DNA from: Hymenopus coronatus
Taxonomy: Eukaryota > Arthropoda > Insecta > Mantodea > Hymenopodidae
NCBI GenBank assembly: GCA_030762935.1
Contig: CM060896.1
Span: 14,807,527 to 14,871,526 of the forward strand
Direction: 5' to 3'
Length of the DNA: 64,000 bases
In this document: positions 11,101 to 23,470 of the stretch, piece after piece
Layout: every line of letters starts with the position of its first letter
Numbering within the stretch: position 1 is the first letter of the stretch
Made by a program: the position numbers and the translations under genes
The notes under the pieces: generated by a model
What the model saw: only the letters and a program-made list of their open reading frames with translations
What the model was told of the DNA's origin: nothing
Databases searched by the model: none

Positions 11101-11879
11101 AAAACTAGGTATATAAACTTTCTTTAAATCTTAATCAAACATTTTCATAAATTTAAGAATTGTCCATTTAAAGACAAGTTAAATGTGTAAATTAACAACC
11201 ACTCCATTGTCTAGCACAATGTTTTTAGGAAAACGTAAAAAAATATTCTTTGTCATTCCTACTAAACTAGAAAACCATAAAATGTGGATAAAACTTATGG
11301 CTTATATTTCATTAAAATATATCAATTTGTAAATAATTGCTTTTACCCCAGCATAAAAACAGCTGTGCATATTCATTGTTGTGTTTTAGTTTTTTGAGGT
11401 TTAAGTTTATTTTTATTTACTGTTTGCTCTTGCAACAGAACTCTTTAAAGTGTGTCTAAAAGCTCTGCTGCCAATACTATTTTAAATGAGATAAACAGAT
11501 ATTGTTGCTTTGTATGTCATCTGAATATTTGTTGTCTAGTTGGAGACAAACATTTATCCCAATTAAATTAGCAAGTTGAGAACTATGACTGTACATGATT
11601 TACAGTCAGCTTCACAGATGATTTTCAGATGTTGCATAAGGACATCATTTAAGAAGGTAGTGTAAAACATAATAGTCCCATGTATTTAGCCTGGGGTGTT
11701 TAAACATGACATTGTAAGATAAGCTAATCTAAACAGAGTAGAAATAGGAATTAGTATAATCTTATCCATTCTGGCTGAGCTGTTTCATTTTCTGACAAGA
11801 GATATGATAGTAAAGAAAACTATAGGTTTATGATAGGGAAAGGAAAATTACTGGTATAAAAAAAACCAACAACAATTTT
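11101..11879. other. Intron-like unique DNA, nothing seen
   Basis: AT-rich sequence with no recognised feature. Confidence 0.45.
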
Positions 11880-12070
11880 TTATTGAAGTGTGTGTGTGTG
11901 TGTGTGTAAAATACAAAACTTGGTATATAAGCCCAGCAATCCAACATGAAGATGAAGATTTTCACAAAATATTCTACTCCAACTATTATTTACATAAAAA
12001 ATATTTTATTGTTTGTGATAATTTTGATTACTCCTCTTAATTCTGAATGGCCTTTATATAATTGATACTT
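11880..12070 (+). repeat. R1 repeat fragment
   Basis: A (GT)n run at 11888-11907 is followed by 'acaaaacttggtatataag', 'ttttacataaaaaatattt' and 'ttgataatttt'-like blocks in R1 order, heavily diverged. It is a second R1-like block just before the copy at 12115. Confidence 0.5.
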
Positions 12071-12114
12071 AATAGACAAAAGCTTATTATACAGAAGGAG
12101 TGAATCTCATTAAA

Positions 12115-12660
12115 GGGCATACTTTATGTAAAATAAAGCAAGTATTGTATTCCACTAAAAAATTTGATACCAAGATTTCACCAGAAATACATGTTTTAGA
12201 ACCCTCTGAGTCCAAAAGAAGTATTTTCAGAAAAAGGCCCGTGCGTGTGTGTGTGTGGTGTGTGTGTGTGTTTTTTTTTTTTTTCAAAAATGAAAATACC
12301 ATTAAAATACCAAACTTGGTATTTAAGTTTGGTATCTTCCAAGGATGCAACAGAAAGATTTTAAAGAAAATATCCCCACCGCAAACTACCCTTTACATGG
12401 AAAATTATTCAATAATTGTGTTTTTCTCAAAAAAGGCTGTAACGATTTTGATTGAAATACCACATTTTAAAGCTATTTCCATCACAAATAAAACGTGTAT
12501 CTTGAATTTTCTGGGAATAGCTTCTGAAGACTGTTTATTCTGGATGAATTTTGCATAACTATTAAACTGTTAGAGATAGACAAAAACGTACTACACAAAA
12601 AATGTAGATCTTGTAAAGATAAACAAATAATTTGTGAATGGAACACATCAGATTTTTGTA
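12115..12660 (+). repeat. R1 repeat copy, shortened
   Basis: It runs from 'gcaagtattgtattccac' through a (GT)n/T-run tract at 12241-12285 to 'gaatggaacacatcagattttt'. The palindromic left end is lost, and part of the 3' third is deleted near 12605-12625. The 152-codon frame across it is repeat sequence. Confidence 0.8.
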
Positions 12661-12744
12661 ACATGTGTATTGTGTAGATATTGTCATTTCATTTCATTTT
12701 ATATCATCATTAGATCACATACACACATTTATGCTCTCATTCAT

Positions 12745-12890
12745 ACTTCCAGACTCTGAGAAGTACAAGGAATATTCTTGGTTAGAGAAAATTTCCCATT
12801 CTCCATCTAGGAATCAGACTTTGGACCCATGTGCACAGTAGGCAGGTGCTCTACAAACCGAGCAATGGGGCCGGTTTCATTATTGTTTGA
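12745..12890 (-). repeat. tRNA-like SINE head, minus strand
   Basis: The reverse complement reads GGCCCCATTGCTCGGTTTGT, 'agagcacctgcctactgtgc', then a decayed B-box 'tctgattcc'. It is tRNA-like in order and spacing, with a SINE-like body. Confidence 0.55.
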
Positions 12891-13134
12891 ATTTTTTACT
12901 TTTTTGAAATGTTAAGCATCAATTTTTCATTATGGTAATGCAAAGAACATGGAATTTCAAAACCATCATATAGTGATCTGCCTTTTAAATATCTTATCAC
13001 TTTACTGCTCTGTCCATCTTATACCTATATAAATTTGTAAATCTGTCTCAATTAACAAGAAGTAAGCTTTTGTAAGGATAATTTGTGGAAGTGTTAGTAG
13101 AGAGTTACATGACCACAACACATAACCACCTGTC

Positions 13135-13490
13135 TGTAGTAGGCAACAAGAACTTGTATTTGATCCAAAAATGTGATGTTAACATTTCACTGGAAATACA
13201 TGTTTTGAGGAGGTCTTCTGAATAAAAAAAAAGGTCCTGTTTATGTGATAGCATACCTCAAAAATTAAAATTTAGACAAAACGAGACTTGCTATTCAAGT
13301 TCAGAATCTTCCAAAGATGTGACACAAAGCTTGTCAGCAAAATATTCTCATCCCAAATTACCCTTTACATGGAAGATTTTTTTTTCTCAATAAATGGCTC
13401 CTAACAATTATAAAATATATATTTTGAATTATCTGGGAATAGCTTGTGAAGTCCTCTTCTTTTGGAAGGAATGTAGGTGTATAGTGTATA
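13135..13490 (+). repeat. R1 repeat copy, degenerate and partial
   Basis: Blocks 'acttgtatttgatccaaaaa', 'catttcactggaaatacatg', 'aggtcctgtttatgtgatag', 'ccctttacatggaag' and 'tctgggaatagcttgtgaag' follow R1 order. Both termini are lost and the GT tract is nearly gone. Confidence 0.65.
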
Positions 13491-14547
13491 AAATGCCAGG
13501 ACTGCATCAGCAGGCTGTGAAAACTCACCCTATATATTATATTTATATACAGGCATTACAGAATTCAGTCAACAAACCTTTGGGGATTGCAGAGGAGTGT
13601 TAGACAAACATTTTGATATAGGACACTTATGGTCTTTGGGGTCACAATTGGTTGCAATAGATCAAAATCAAAAATGAGCCAGTACACCACTGATAAAACT
13701 TCTCTTGAGTTGCTATTAGCTGTAGGTACTGTAGCCATGCAAAGCAAAGGGCAAGATAGCCAAGTGGTAAAATTACAGAGACCATTTATTGTTTGCTTGG
13801 TTGATAGCTCAGAGGTTAAAATCGCAATAGGATTATTTATTTTTTATCCGTATTTCAATTAATGTATCATGCAACACCAAATATGATCCAATTCATGCTG
13901 ACTAGTGCTGTTAAATTTAAGAAAGGAAAGAGCAACGGACACCACAATATTTGTTTATGGGTGTAAAAGGTGATGGTAGATAAAAAACAACATTAAAGTC
14001 ATGTTCTTGTTCACCTTAGGACTGAGGAAATATGAAGGAATATTAAGAAATAAATTTGTTGCTCATTAATAAAAAGAAAATGTGAAAATAGCTGATAAAT
14101 AAAGTGTTGTCGTCATCTGCACATTCCATATAAATATTTAGAAACAATGAGGGAATTAATTTTTCTATCTGCTCCCCTAATTTGTGGGAATGCAAACAAT
14201 GACAAAGAAAACCAAACTTGTTGTTCACACCTCAGAATGCACAGGATGGAAGGTACTTGGCATAACAAAGGAGAAACCAAAGTTAGAATCATTATTATCG
14301 CTGCAAGGTAAGGATATTGAATGTTGCCACTCACTGGATGTTGTAATTCTCTGGAGTATGGCGCACATTTAAAGTTTTATCACTAGCCACAATGTGACTC
14401 AAGGACTCGTCACCATCCTTGGCAGTAGCACTCCAGAAATGACAAAGAATGCGTCGTATGCTTTGTTCAGTATTTATCCATCAACATTCTTGGCACCCAT
14501 CATGCACATATTATTTTGTGCTGGACTTTGTCAGTAACAACTCATAT
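13491..14547. other. Intron-like DNA with a weak tRNA-like motif
   Basis: Around 13755-13825 there is an A-box-like 'tagccaagtggtaaa', then 'gatagctcagaggttaaaat', which may be an old SINE head. No exon is supported in the rest. Confidence 0.35.
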
Positions 14548-14727
14548 ACAGTGTGATTCCCTCAAACTTTTGCCATTTATGTGAGTTTTGTGATGAACAT
14601 TTGTGTACACATACCTTGAACTATACACTGTCACATCCAATGCTGAAAATAGTCCCCTCCCACATGTCGCTCCAAATTCTGGAATACTTTTATTAAAGTC
14701 TCCTCGGTAATGGCGTCAATCGCTTAA

Positions 14728-15560
14728 CTTATCTTTCAACTCTGCAATTGTATGTGGTCTTTCCCTTCAGACATCCCCACAAGAAGAAGTCTGGTGGTGT
14801 TAGGTCAGGAGATATTGGTGGCCAAAGATTTTTTGAGATGATTCGATCTTCAAAAAAGCTTTCGATTTTCTTCATGCTTGCACATAGCGTGTGAGTTGTT
14901 GCACCATCTTGTTGGAGATATCCATGAGTTAATTCATCATCTGTTAGCTGATTGTCAAAGTCAGTGAATATTGTAATGTATTCTTCAGTGTTTGCCGTAT
15001 TCTCATGAAAAATAGGGCCTATGAAACACTGCAATTTTCTGTGCATGCAGGACATTAGGATTTGTTTGTGCCCTTATACACGTGTTCCGAGAGTTTATGC
15101 AGCTACTCAAGCTTCATTCAAGAACCAAGTACAGTCCAAAATCCTGGATTCTGATTAATAAAAGTTTGAAACTATACACAGAACTTCAAACACCTAGGTC
15201 AGTGGAACAATCCAAGCCTATTGGGAGGGGTGGGGCACTACATTACAGTGTTCAAGGCAGGTCCACACAGGTTTTCATCACAAAAATGAATGATTGGAGG
15301 GGAATTCGGGGCCTCTAGCGAGAGAATCACATGGTATTGCTGATCTTATAGCTTGAGAGAAATGTTGATGACACTCATTAGTAGTGAAGAGCCTTTTCTC
15401 ACGAATCATCTTATCAACTTTTTGTGTCAAATCTACACTGATGACAGTAGGCCATCCAGTCAGTCCTCTCATGAACATTCGTCCTTCCTTCATTGAGCAG
15501 TCTGCACCCTTACACACATTTCCATCATTCATCACATCTTCTCCATACATTGCAACAATT
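14728..15560 (-). pseudogene. mariner/Tc1-type transposase remnant
   Basis: Two minus-strand open blocks are parts of one transposase. The N-terminal block (15550-15278) has a helix-turn-helix-like region with 'VDLTQKVDKMIREKRLFT', typical of the DNA-binding half. The C-terminal block (15055-14729) carries YLQQDGATTHT (second catalytic D) and SPDLTPPDFFLWGCLK (third D region). Frameshifts and a lost central part, including the first catalytic aspartate region, break it. It lies in the presumed 5' intron region of the PHLDB gene. Terminal repeats were not resolved. A DD(34-37)D-type catalytic fold is inferred from the motifs. Confidence 0.8.
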
Positions 15561-15786
15561 CATACATAAATTTCAGCAGGGCAGACCTTTTCAGCATTTA
15601 AAAACTATTGACAAATGCACATGCACCTCATAGTCAGCAGGAGTGCAGCATAACAAAACAACCAACACAGAGTCAAAACTTACTGGAAGCATAATGGGAG
15701 ACAACCTTGAGTGGCTGACCTTATATCAGCATTACCCGACACCCTGTGCAAATACTGTGTGAACACTGTGTGCAATAGATTCATAT

Positions 15787-16622
15787 TTAAAATCTGATGT
15801 GTTCCATTCACATGCCTTTTTCTGCATCTCTGTAACAAGTTATTATTAAAAAGCTCATTCTTCTATTTACTTCATGCTAGTCGAGATAAACATTAGCAGA
15901 AATGGTCCTATTATTTGCTTCCTTGTAGTAGAAGATTATATAGTAGGCTAAAGCAATAGTCAAATCTTTTAAAAATCGGTTGCCATGAGGTTGAAATCCA
16001 TTTCTATGCATTGCCAGGGGTTGACAAATTTCCATACAAGAAAAATTTAAGCATTTTAAAACTGAAACCAATAACAAGGAATATCTTAAAAAAGGTCAAC
16101 TTTGTAAAAAAAAAAAGAAAAAAAAAAATGTGTGTTTTAACGAAATATATCTTTTTTCTGTAGTAAGTTTTTATTTATCTTTTATGGTAAGTTATGCAAA
16201 ATCCATTAAGGATAAAAGGTCTCGGGGGCTTTTCTCATAAAATTCAAGGTATACATCTTATTTATCATGTAAATATCTTTAATTTTGTAATTTTAATCAA
16301 AATCATTAGAGCTATTTATGAGAAAATAAAAATTTTTTAAATTTTCCCATGTAAAGGGTAGTTTGGGTTGGGGGGGGGGTTCCTCAAAATCTTTGTTTGC
16401 ATCCTTGGAAGATATTAAACCTACATACTAAGTTTGGTATTTTACTGACTTTTCATTAGTTACCATATTCATAGACACACACATTATGGACTTTTTTCTA
16501 AAAATTCTTTTTTTGGATTCAGGGGACCCTAAAAGTGTATTTCCGGTGAAGTTTCAGCATCAAATTTTTGGGTGGAATGCAATACCTTCACTATACACTA
16601 TGTACAAAGTACGTGTAGAGAA
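15787..16622 (-). repeat. R1 repeat copy, minus strand, near full length
   Basis: It begins 'aatctgatgtgttccattca' and ends 'tatgtacaaagtacgtgtagagaaagt'. The microsatellite is reduced to a short CA stretch near 16475. Confidence 0.85.
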
Positions 16623-17115
16623 AGTAAAAGAATAAGGGAATACTCTAGCTAAAGTAAAGTCAACTTTTTAAAAGCTGGTCGCTATGGCATTGAAATTATG
16701 TTCTCTTTGCTTGACCGTTTTAAGAAGTGTATAAGTATTGTTTTTAATGATAAATGAGAAAGCTGTTGAATTAAAAAAAACTTTTTTTTTATACATATTG
16801 CCTAGTTTTGAGCTGTTTTCTTCTTCAAACTTTTGAGCATTTTTCATAATTTTAGAATAATGTTTTTTCAAGATAAGATATGCATTTTATTTGTTATGAA
16901 AATAATGTATATGTTTATTTTAATATACTGGGTGGGTGACGATTTGTGTAACAAATTTATAATTCTTGTTATTAGGCACTATCATTGTTTCTAATATTAC
17001 TAGAATGTTGCTGTGACGGCGGTAGCACTAGCGGCAGCGGTAAATTGCTGATTTTGTGAACACCTAAATTTTAATCCACGAGCCGCCACTATATATATAT
17101 ATATATATATAGAGA
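16623..17115. other. Intron-like DNA with a short (TA)n run
   Basis: Mostly AT-rich unique sequence. A TA dinucleotide run lies at about 17091-17111, and a 'ggcggtagcactagcggcag' GC patch lies near 17020-17040. No gene seen. Confidence 0.45.
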
Positions 17116-17119
17116 TAAT

Positions 17120-18088
<969 letters not shown>

Positions 18089-18152
18089 TTTCTTTTTGAG
18101 ATAATATACACTGCTGTTGCCTAATGAAAGTGAACTTATAAATGTGTTACAG

Positions 18153-18281
18153 ATGAGAGAAAAAGAGCTAGCGGCTGAAAGAGACAGAGAAGAAACTAGA
18201 CCTCTCTCAGACGGGTCAGCATATGAACACCAGCTGTCAGCACCTGTGAGGAAGAGAGACAAATGCTCTCCTCGACCACAG
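18153..18281 (+). CDS. PHLDB: PHLDB/LL5-like exon, upstream of PH domain
   Basis: The exon follows 'aatgtgttacag' and ends CCACAG/gtaattt, giving 43 codons, phase 0 at both ends. The peptide begins MREKELAAERDREETRPLSD, a charged Lys/Glu/Arg stretch like the end of the long coiled coil that precedes the linker in PHLDB proteins. A basic, serine/proline-containing segment ending in SPRPQ follows. The first residue is a Met, but a splice acceptor abuts it, so it is most likely an internal codon. It joins in frame to the exon at 33137. In known family members this part belongs to a cortical scaffold that binds phosphoinositide-rich membrane and helps anchor microtubule ends. Assignment depends on the downstream PH exons; alone it would not be recognisable. 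Confidence 0.75.
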
Positions 18282-19140
18282 GTAATTTTGACTTCATTAG
18301 TGTTTGAATAGTGGTAAAAACCTCTGAGACACTCTCAGATGTCTAATTTGGGAAACCACATGAACAAGGATTATCGTCATTCAAGTTTGACAGAGGTTTT
18401 AATTTTTAAATAAGAGTATAAATACATAAAAGCACCAAACTATGTCAGTTTTTCAAAGTACTTCCTTGAGCATTGCAGCAGGGTTTTTAAAAGGGGCTGC
18501 TTGCCTGTGCCTAGATCAGTTGGTGAGCACTTCTTGAGATCTCTTTTATGTAGGGTGCGTACATGGTGCAGGGATTTACTTGGCATAAAGAACATGTTCT
18601 TCTCTTTGGAACACAGCTTGCATTTATTCAAGACTTTTCAACACAGTTTTAAATTTGAAAGATAGCATTTTTTCTTTTAAAACTGGAAAATTGCCTGTAA
18701 TTTAACGACTTTATTGCCGATTAAATTTCTGTGTTCCCATCAAAAATATTAGCTTTACTATGTATCTTTGCCTTGCATGCTTTTCTTCTAGCTTGAAACT
18801 AAGATGTTCTGGACAGTGATTGCCTCAATTCCCCAGAAAATCAACTATCTCTGATGTAGTATTTCTCTGAAGCAACAAATTCTTTTATCACCTTAATCTT
18901 CTTGTCTGGTGAGGGAACATTATCCCTCACACTTAGTATCTCCAGGACCTCCTCCCCCAACAAAGTCAGAAGGAGAAGTGAATTTTCCTTGGTTACTTGC
19001 AAAAATTTTCTATTGCTACAACAGTTTATTGACACAAAATTCAGCAGCTCATTGCTGTATGAAAAATCAACTGATGAGAAAACAAAACCACAACTAAAGA
19101 GTAATAATATAAAAACACAAACTATCAGAAAAAGACATAT
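18282..19140. other. Start of the 14.9-kb intron, no feature seen
   Basis: The donor is gtaattttg at 18282. A minus-strand open frame at 18440-18631 has CKLCSKEKN followed by SLHHVRTLH, vaguely zinc-finger-like, but the spacing is not a classical C2H2 and I do not call it. Confidence 0.5.
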
Positions 19141-19181
19141 TTTACAAGGAAGGCTATCAAAAACTTCAAATAAAATGCAAC

Positions 19182-19475
19182 TTAAATGTGGCTATTGGTC
19201 TGCAATGATGGATCTTGCTTCAGCATCCAGATACCATTACCATAATTTTGGAAGCCTGTGGTATAGGAAAAGTGTGGGTTGTATCTTAACCACTGCAGGA
19301 CAATGTTCTTTAATTCCTCAACAGTCCTGTGCAAATTGTCTTTAAGAGGCCCAATCAAGTAAAAATCAGTGTGCGACAAATCTGGACTGTAAGGACTATG
19401 TGTCTGAATCTCCCAGTGCATGTTGGTCAGTGTCATTTGGAAAACAATAATTGTTTGTATTGTATTTTCTTTCAA
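19182..19475 (-). pseudogene. Transposase fragment, C-terminal, mariner-like
   Basis: The minus-strand frame contains HSPYSPDLSHTDFYLIGPLK, the signature around the third catalytic aspartate, then 'EELKNIVLQWLRYNPHFSY' as in mariner C-termini. The region toward 19700 could be more of the same element but shows no clear motif. It is too short to be functional. It lies inside the intron and is antisense to the host gene. Confidence 0.65.
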
Positions 19476-20457
19476 ATGGCCCTTTGAAGAAGTGCAGAGT
19501 AATACTTGACATTAATTGTGGCAACCTTCTCCAAAAAATCCACAGTAGATAAACTGTTCAACATGAGTGATGGGCAAACATGTCCATGCAGTTCATTTGT
19601 TAACAACTTCTGCCCTTTACTGAAGTGTTGGCACCATTCCTACCCTCTTGGCTGTGTGGTGTTAGCTTACTATACTATACTAACTATAATGTGGCTTAAC
19701 CTACATCAAAATTTGAATGGATTGCAATTAGAGTGAGTGAGCTCTAGCAGCTGTTTCACAGCCCCCTAAGCATAAGCTGCAGTCTAGCATAGTCTAATGT
19801 ACTGAATATAGATCCAATATGCTGTGCCTGGGAACAAGAATAAGAAAGTTAAAACTTGGCCAAGTCTTCTTTGCTGGTTCTGGGCCTCGGGAAATCTTAC
19901 CATCAATTGTGATACATGTAATTCAACTTTGTCATTCTCTTGACTGTAAACACATTGAAGCCCAGGCGTTTCTTTAGTTGAAGGGCCAAGAAACCCAGGG
20001 TTTTTATGCCTGCTTTGAGTTACTAATTACAGTACATCAATCAAATCTGCCAAAAAGTATTGGGACAATCTAAAAGTAAGAAGATAGTCATAACTTCCGT
20101 ATTAATATTTTATTTTAAATTTGCAACAAGTATCAAATGATAACTGATGTATGTTCTTTGCCGCATAGACCAACACCAAGTTACGGTTGTGGAATTGCAT
20201 TAAAAGCATTAGAAATACCTACACGAGCTATACTCGGACTTGGGCTTCAATGTGTTAATGCCATTAGCAGCAAACCAGAAATGGCTGAATGAGTTTCCAA
20301 TTCAGTGTTACTATTATGTTAGCAGCTTTTGCATAACAAAAAATATTCTCTCTCTCTCTCTCTCTCTATTATCAGACTGGTTCTGAAATTGCTCGCATCA
20401 GGTAAAATACATATCAGTCTAATAGTGAACTTCATATTTCTGCTTTTTATCTTTTCT
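19476..20457. other. Intronic DNA with a (CT)n run
   Basis: A CT dinucleotide run lies at about 20348-20368. Nothing else is recognised. Confidence 0.45.
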
Positions 20458-21262
20458 ACCTTCTCTACTCGTACTGTGTACATAGTGTATAGAGAAGGTA
20501 TTGTATTGTACCCAAAAATTCGATACCAAGATTTCACCAGAAATACACATTACCCAAATAAAGCATTTAGAAGTGTGTCTGTGAACAGTCGGTAGAATAC
20601 CAAATTTGGTATTTAAGTTCAGTATCTTCCAGAGATGCGACACAAAGACTGAGAAAATTCCTTCCACCCTAAACTACTGTTTACGTGGAAAAAAATTTAA
20701 AATTCTTTATTTTCTCAAAAATTGCTCTAACTATTTTGATTAAAATCCTGTTTATTGAAGATATTTACATGGCAAATAAAATGTATATTTTGAATTTTCT
20801 ATGAATAACTTCTAAATACCTCTTTATTCTGGATGAATTTTGCAAAACTGGTAAACTGTAAGAGATAGGCAAAAACTTATACACAAAAATGTAGATCTTG
20901 TTAAAATACACAATTTATGTCATATACACTTTTTTCGTGGAGTTGGCCATTTCTGAGATTTCCTTGTTATTGGTTTCAGATTTAAAATACTTAAAACTTT
21001 TCTCACACAGAAAGAGGCAAACTCCTTGCCCTTCATTGAAATGGATTTCATGGCAATCAATTTTTTAAAAGATTTGACTATCATTTTAGCCTAGTGTGTT
21101 CCTTCATTCACCTTCTATTTACAAAGAAGCAAGTAATTATGACAATTTCTGCTAGTGTTTATTTCGATTATCATAAAATAAATAGAAGAATAAGCTGTTT
21201 AACAATAATTTGATACGGAGATGTAGAGAGAAAGTCATGTGAATGGAACACATCAGAATTTT
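20458..21262 (+). repeat. R1 repeat copy, near full length
   Basis: It runs from 'accttctctactcgtactgtg' to 'gaatggaacacatcagaattt'. The GT tract is reduced to 'gtgtgtctgtg', and the adjacent 'ccctgaatcc' part is shortened. Confidence 0.85.
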
Positions 21263-22149
21263 TGGCCAAGTGTATTATTTAGTCCTTCATATTCTCTTAC
21301 TTCTTGGGGAAGAAAAACCAGTAAAAGATAAGCTTATTTCCTGGTTGGTTTGGAAACATTTAAAAAAAAAAAGAGCAAAGACCTGGGAAATAGCTATTTC
21401 TAAAAATGTTTTTGGCACCAAATTTACACTGTGTGAATGAATCTCTATAAAGAATGGCTTGGAAACAAATGTTGACGTAAAGAAACTTCAACACCTATCA
21501 CAGCACTGAGTTATTGCCAAGAATGTCTTAGCAGGTAGTATATTACATTTTAGCAATATATAAGAATTTTGTTTGAAATGGGTTTATATACTTGAACAGG
21601 CCAGTTTATTTAGAACAATATAAAAGTTAAATAGTATTTTATTTGGTTCCTCATGTGCAGATTAGAAATTGTACACTACTTGTTCAAGGTTATTATGTTT
21701 TGGTTTAAGTTGATACAGTGTTTCAGTCAGAGTTTCTCATGTGGGGGAAACTTTAGAATTAGTATTTGTGCTGTATTTATACCAGTAACGTACCATTAAA
21801 TTTTTTGCTGTTTATATCATCCTTGAATAATAGTCAGCTAAATGTGCATTTACTGTCTTGTGATTTTGTATTTTTCAATTATAAAGGCATATAATTCTTC
21901 TGGAACTGTTGGATGAAGGCCAGGAGTGATTTATTTTCCATTTTTCAAAACTAATTTTATTTATACATTCCCCAATATGTAAGACACTTACTCTCACTAA
22001 CACTTGTCTCTTCCAATGCTGCAGTTTTAACTGAATATGAATATTACTGGAAGTTGAAGCCTGAAATTCGAACTGGAATACATCACTGTCAATTACTTTC
22101 TGTAATTTTACACTTTCTGGTCCATGCTGACCAAAAATAGAACACTCGC
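21263..22149. other. Intronic unique DNA, nothing seen
   Basis: AT-rich sequence with no exon, RNA or repeat signal recognised. Confidence 0.45.
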
Positions 22150-23030
22150 TGTTACAAAAAAATCTGATGTGTTACCTCAGATGACTTTCTCTAGCTACTC
22201 TACAAACAAACTCCTTACGAAAGATAACTCTCCTTTCAGTACCATAATAATTGAGATAAACATTAGCAGAATTTTATTACTTAGTTCCTTATAAGTAGAA
22301 TGGAACTGAGGGATGCACTAGGCTAAAGTGATAGTCAAATGTTTTTAAAGCTGTCGTTATGCGATTGGCAGTGCAAATCACTTCTTAGCTTGGCCAGGAG
22401 TAGAACAAAAGAAAAATGGACACTTCCGACTGAGAAAAGTGTAAGTACTTCACAATTGAAACTAATAAAAAGGAATACCTTGAATGTGGTACTTCCACAA
22501 AAAAAAGTATATGACATAACTTGTGTATTTTAATGAATCCTCATTTTTTGTATAGTAAGTTTTTGTCTATTTCTTATGGTTTACTAGTTATTTCAAATTA
22601 AGCAAAATTCAGAATAAACAGGTCTTTAGAAGCTATTCCCAGAAAATCTAAGATATACATTTTAATACTCAGGTAAATATCTTTAATATAGAATATTTTA
22701 ATCAAAATCATTGGAGCCATTTTTTATAAAACCAAAATTTTCAAAAAAAAGTTCCATGTAAAGGGTAGTTGGGAGTGGGGAGATTTTCTTGAAAATCTTT
22801 GTGTCGCATCCTTGCAAGATACCAAACTTATATGCCAAGTTTGGTATTTAATGGTCTTAAAATTTTTTAGCTATGCTGTCCCCCCCACACACACGCACGC
22901 ACAGAGACCTTCTTGTAAAAATGCTTTTATGGGATTCAGGGGGTCCTAAACCATGTATTTCCGGTGGAATCTGATTATCAAATTTTTGGGTGGAATATAT
23001 ACACTTTGTACATAATACGTGTAGAGAATT
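22150..23030 (-). repeat. R1 repeat copy, minus strand, near full length
   Basis: It starts 'aatctgatgtgttacctc' and ends 'tttgtacataatacgtgtagag', with a C-run and (CA)n at about 22880-22905. Its extra 'ggtatacattttaatactcagg' block matches the full-length copies. Confidence 0.85.
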
Positions 23031-23470
23031 GAATACTGCAAGCTACAATCATCCTTGCTGGTGGAGTTATGACTTGGAATGCCAACCCAGATAATCAAAA
23101 CAGCTTTCTTGGTATTGACAACATGATAGTTTTGCTGATTCCCAGCTCACACTTGCACCATACAATCTGTATCAAAAATGTTCCATGTTTTACAGTATTT
23201 TTAAAGAGAGCAGTAATAGTGCTTTTAAATAACAAGAAAAAATACTCCCCTGGCAGGAAAGAAACTATTTAATGAGAGGGGAAAATTCCCCTCATCCCCC
23301 CCCCCCCCCCATAAATTGGAACCCTGAGTTGATATAATGTTATCTTTAAGAACCCATCCATATACGTATTTATGACTTTGTCAATAAAACTGGTGTATGT
23401 ATCTCTGAGACCATTTTCATACTTTTAGTTCTTAACAATAGGAAAATTAGGTCTGAACATTTGTATAGAG

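Noticed and set aside
12100..12558. 152-codon open frame
   Set aside because: It follows the R1 repeat, with the same residues appearing in other R1 copies; AT-rich, no start context, and broken in sister copies.
18440..18631. Possible zinc-finger peptide on the minus strand
   Set aside because: Cys/His spacing does not fit the classical finger and no second finger or splice sites support it.
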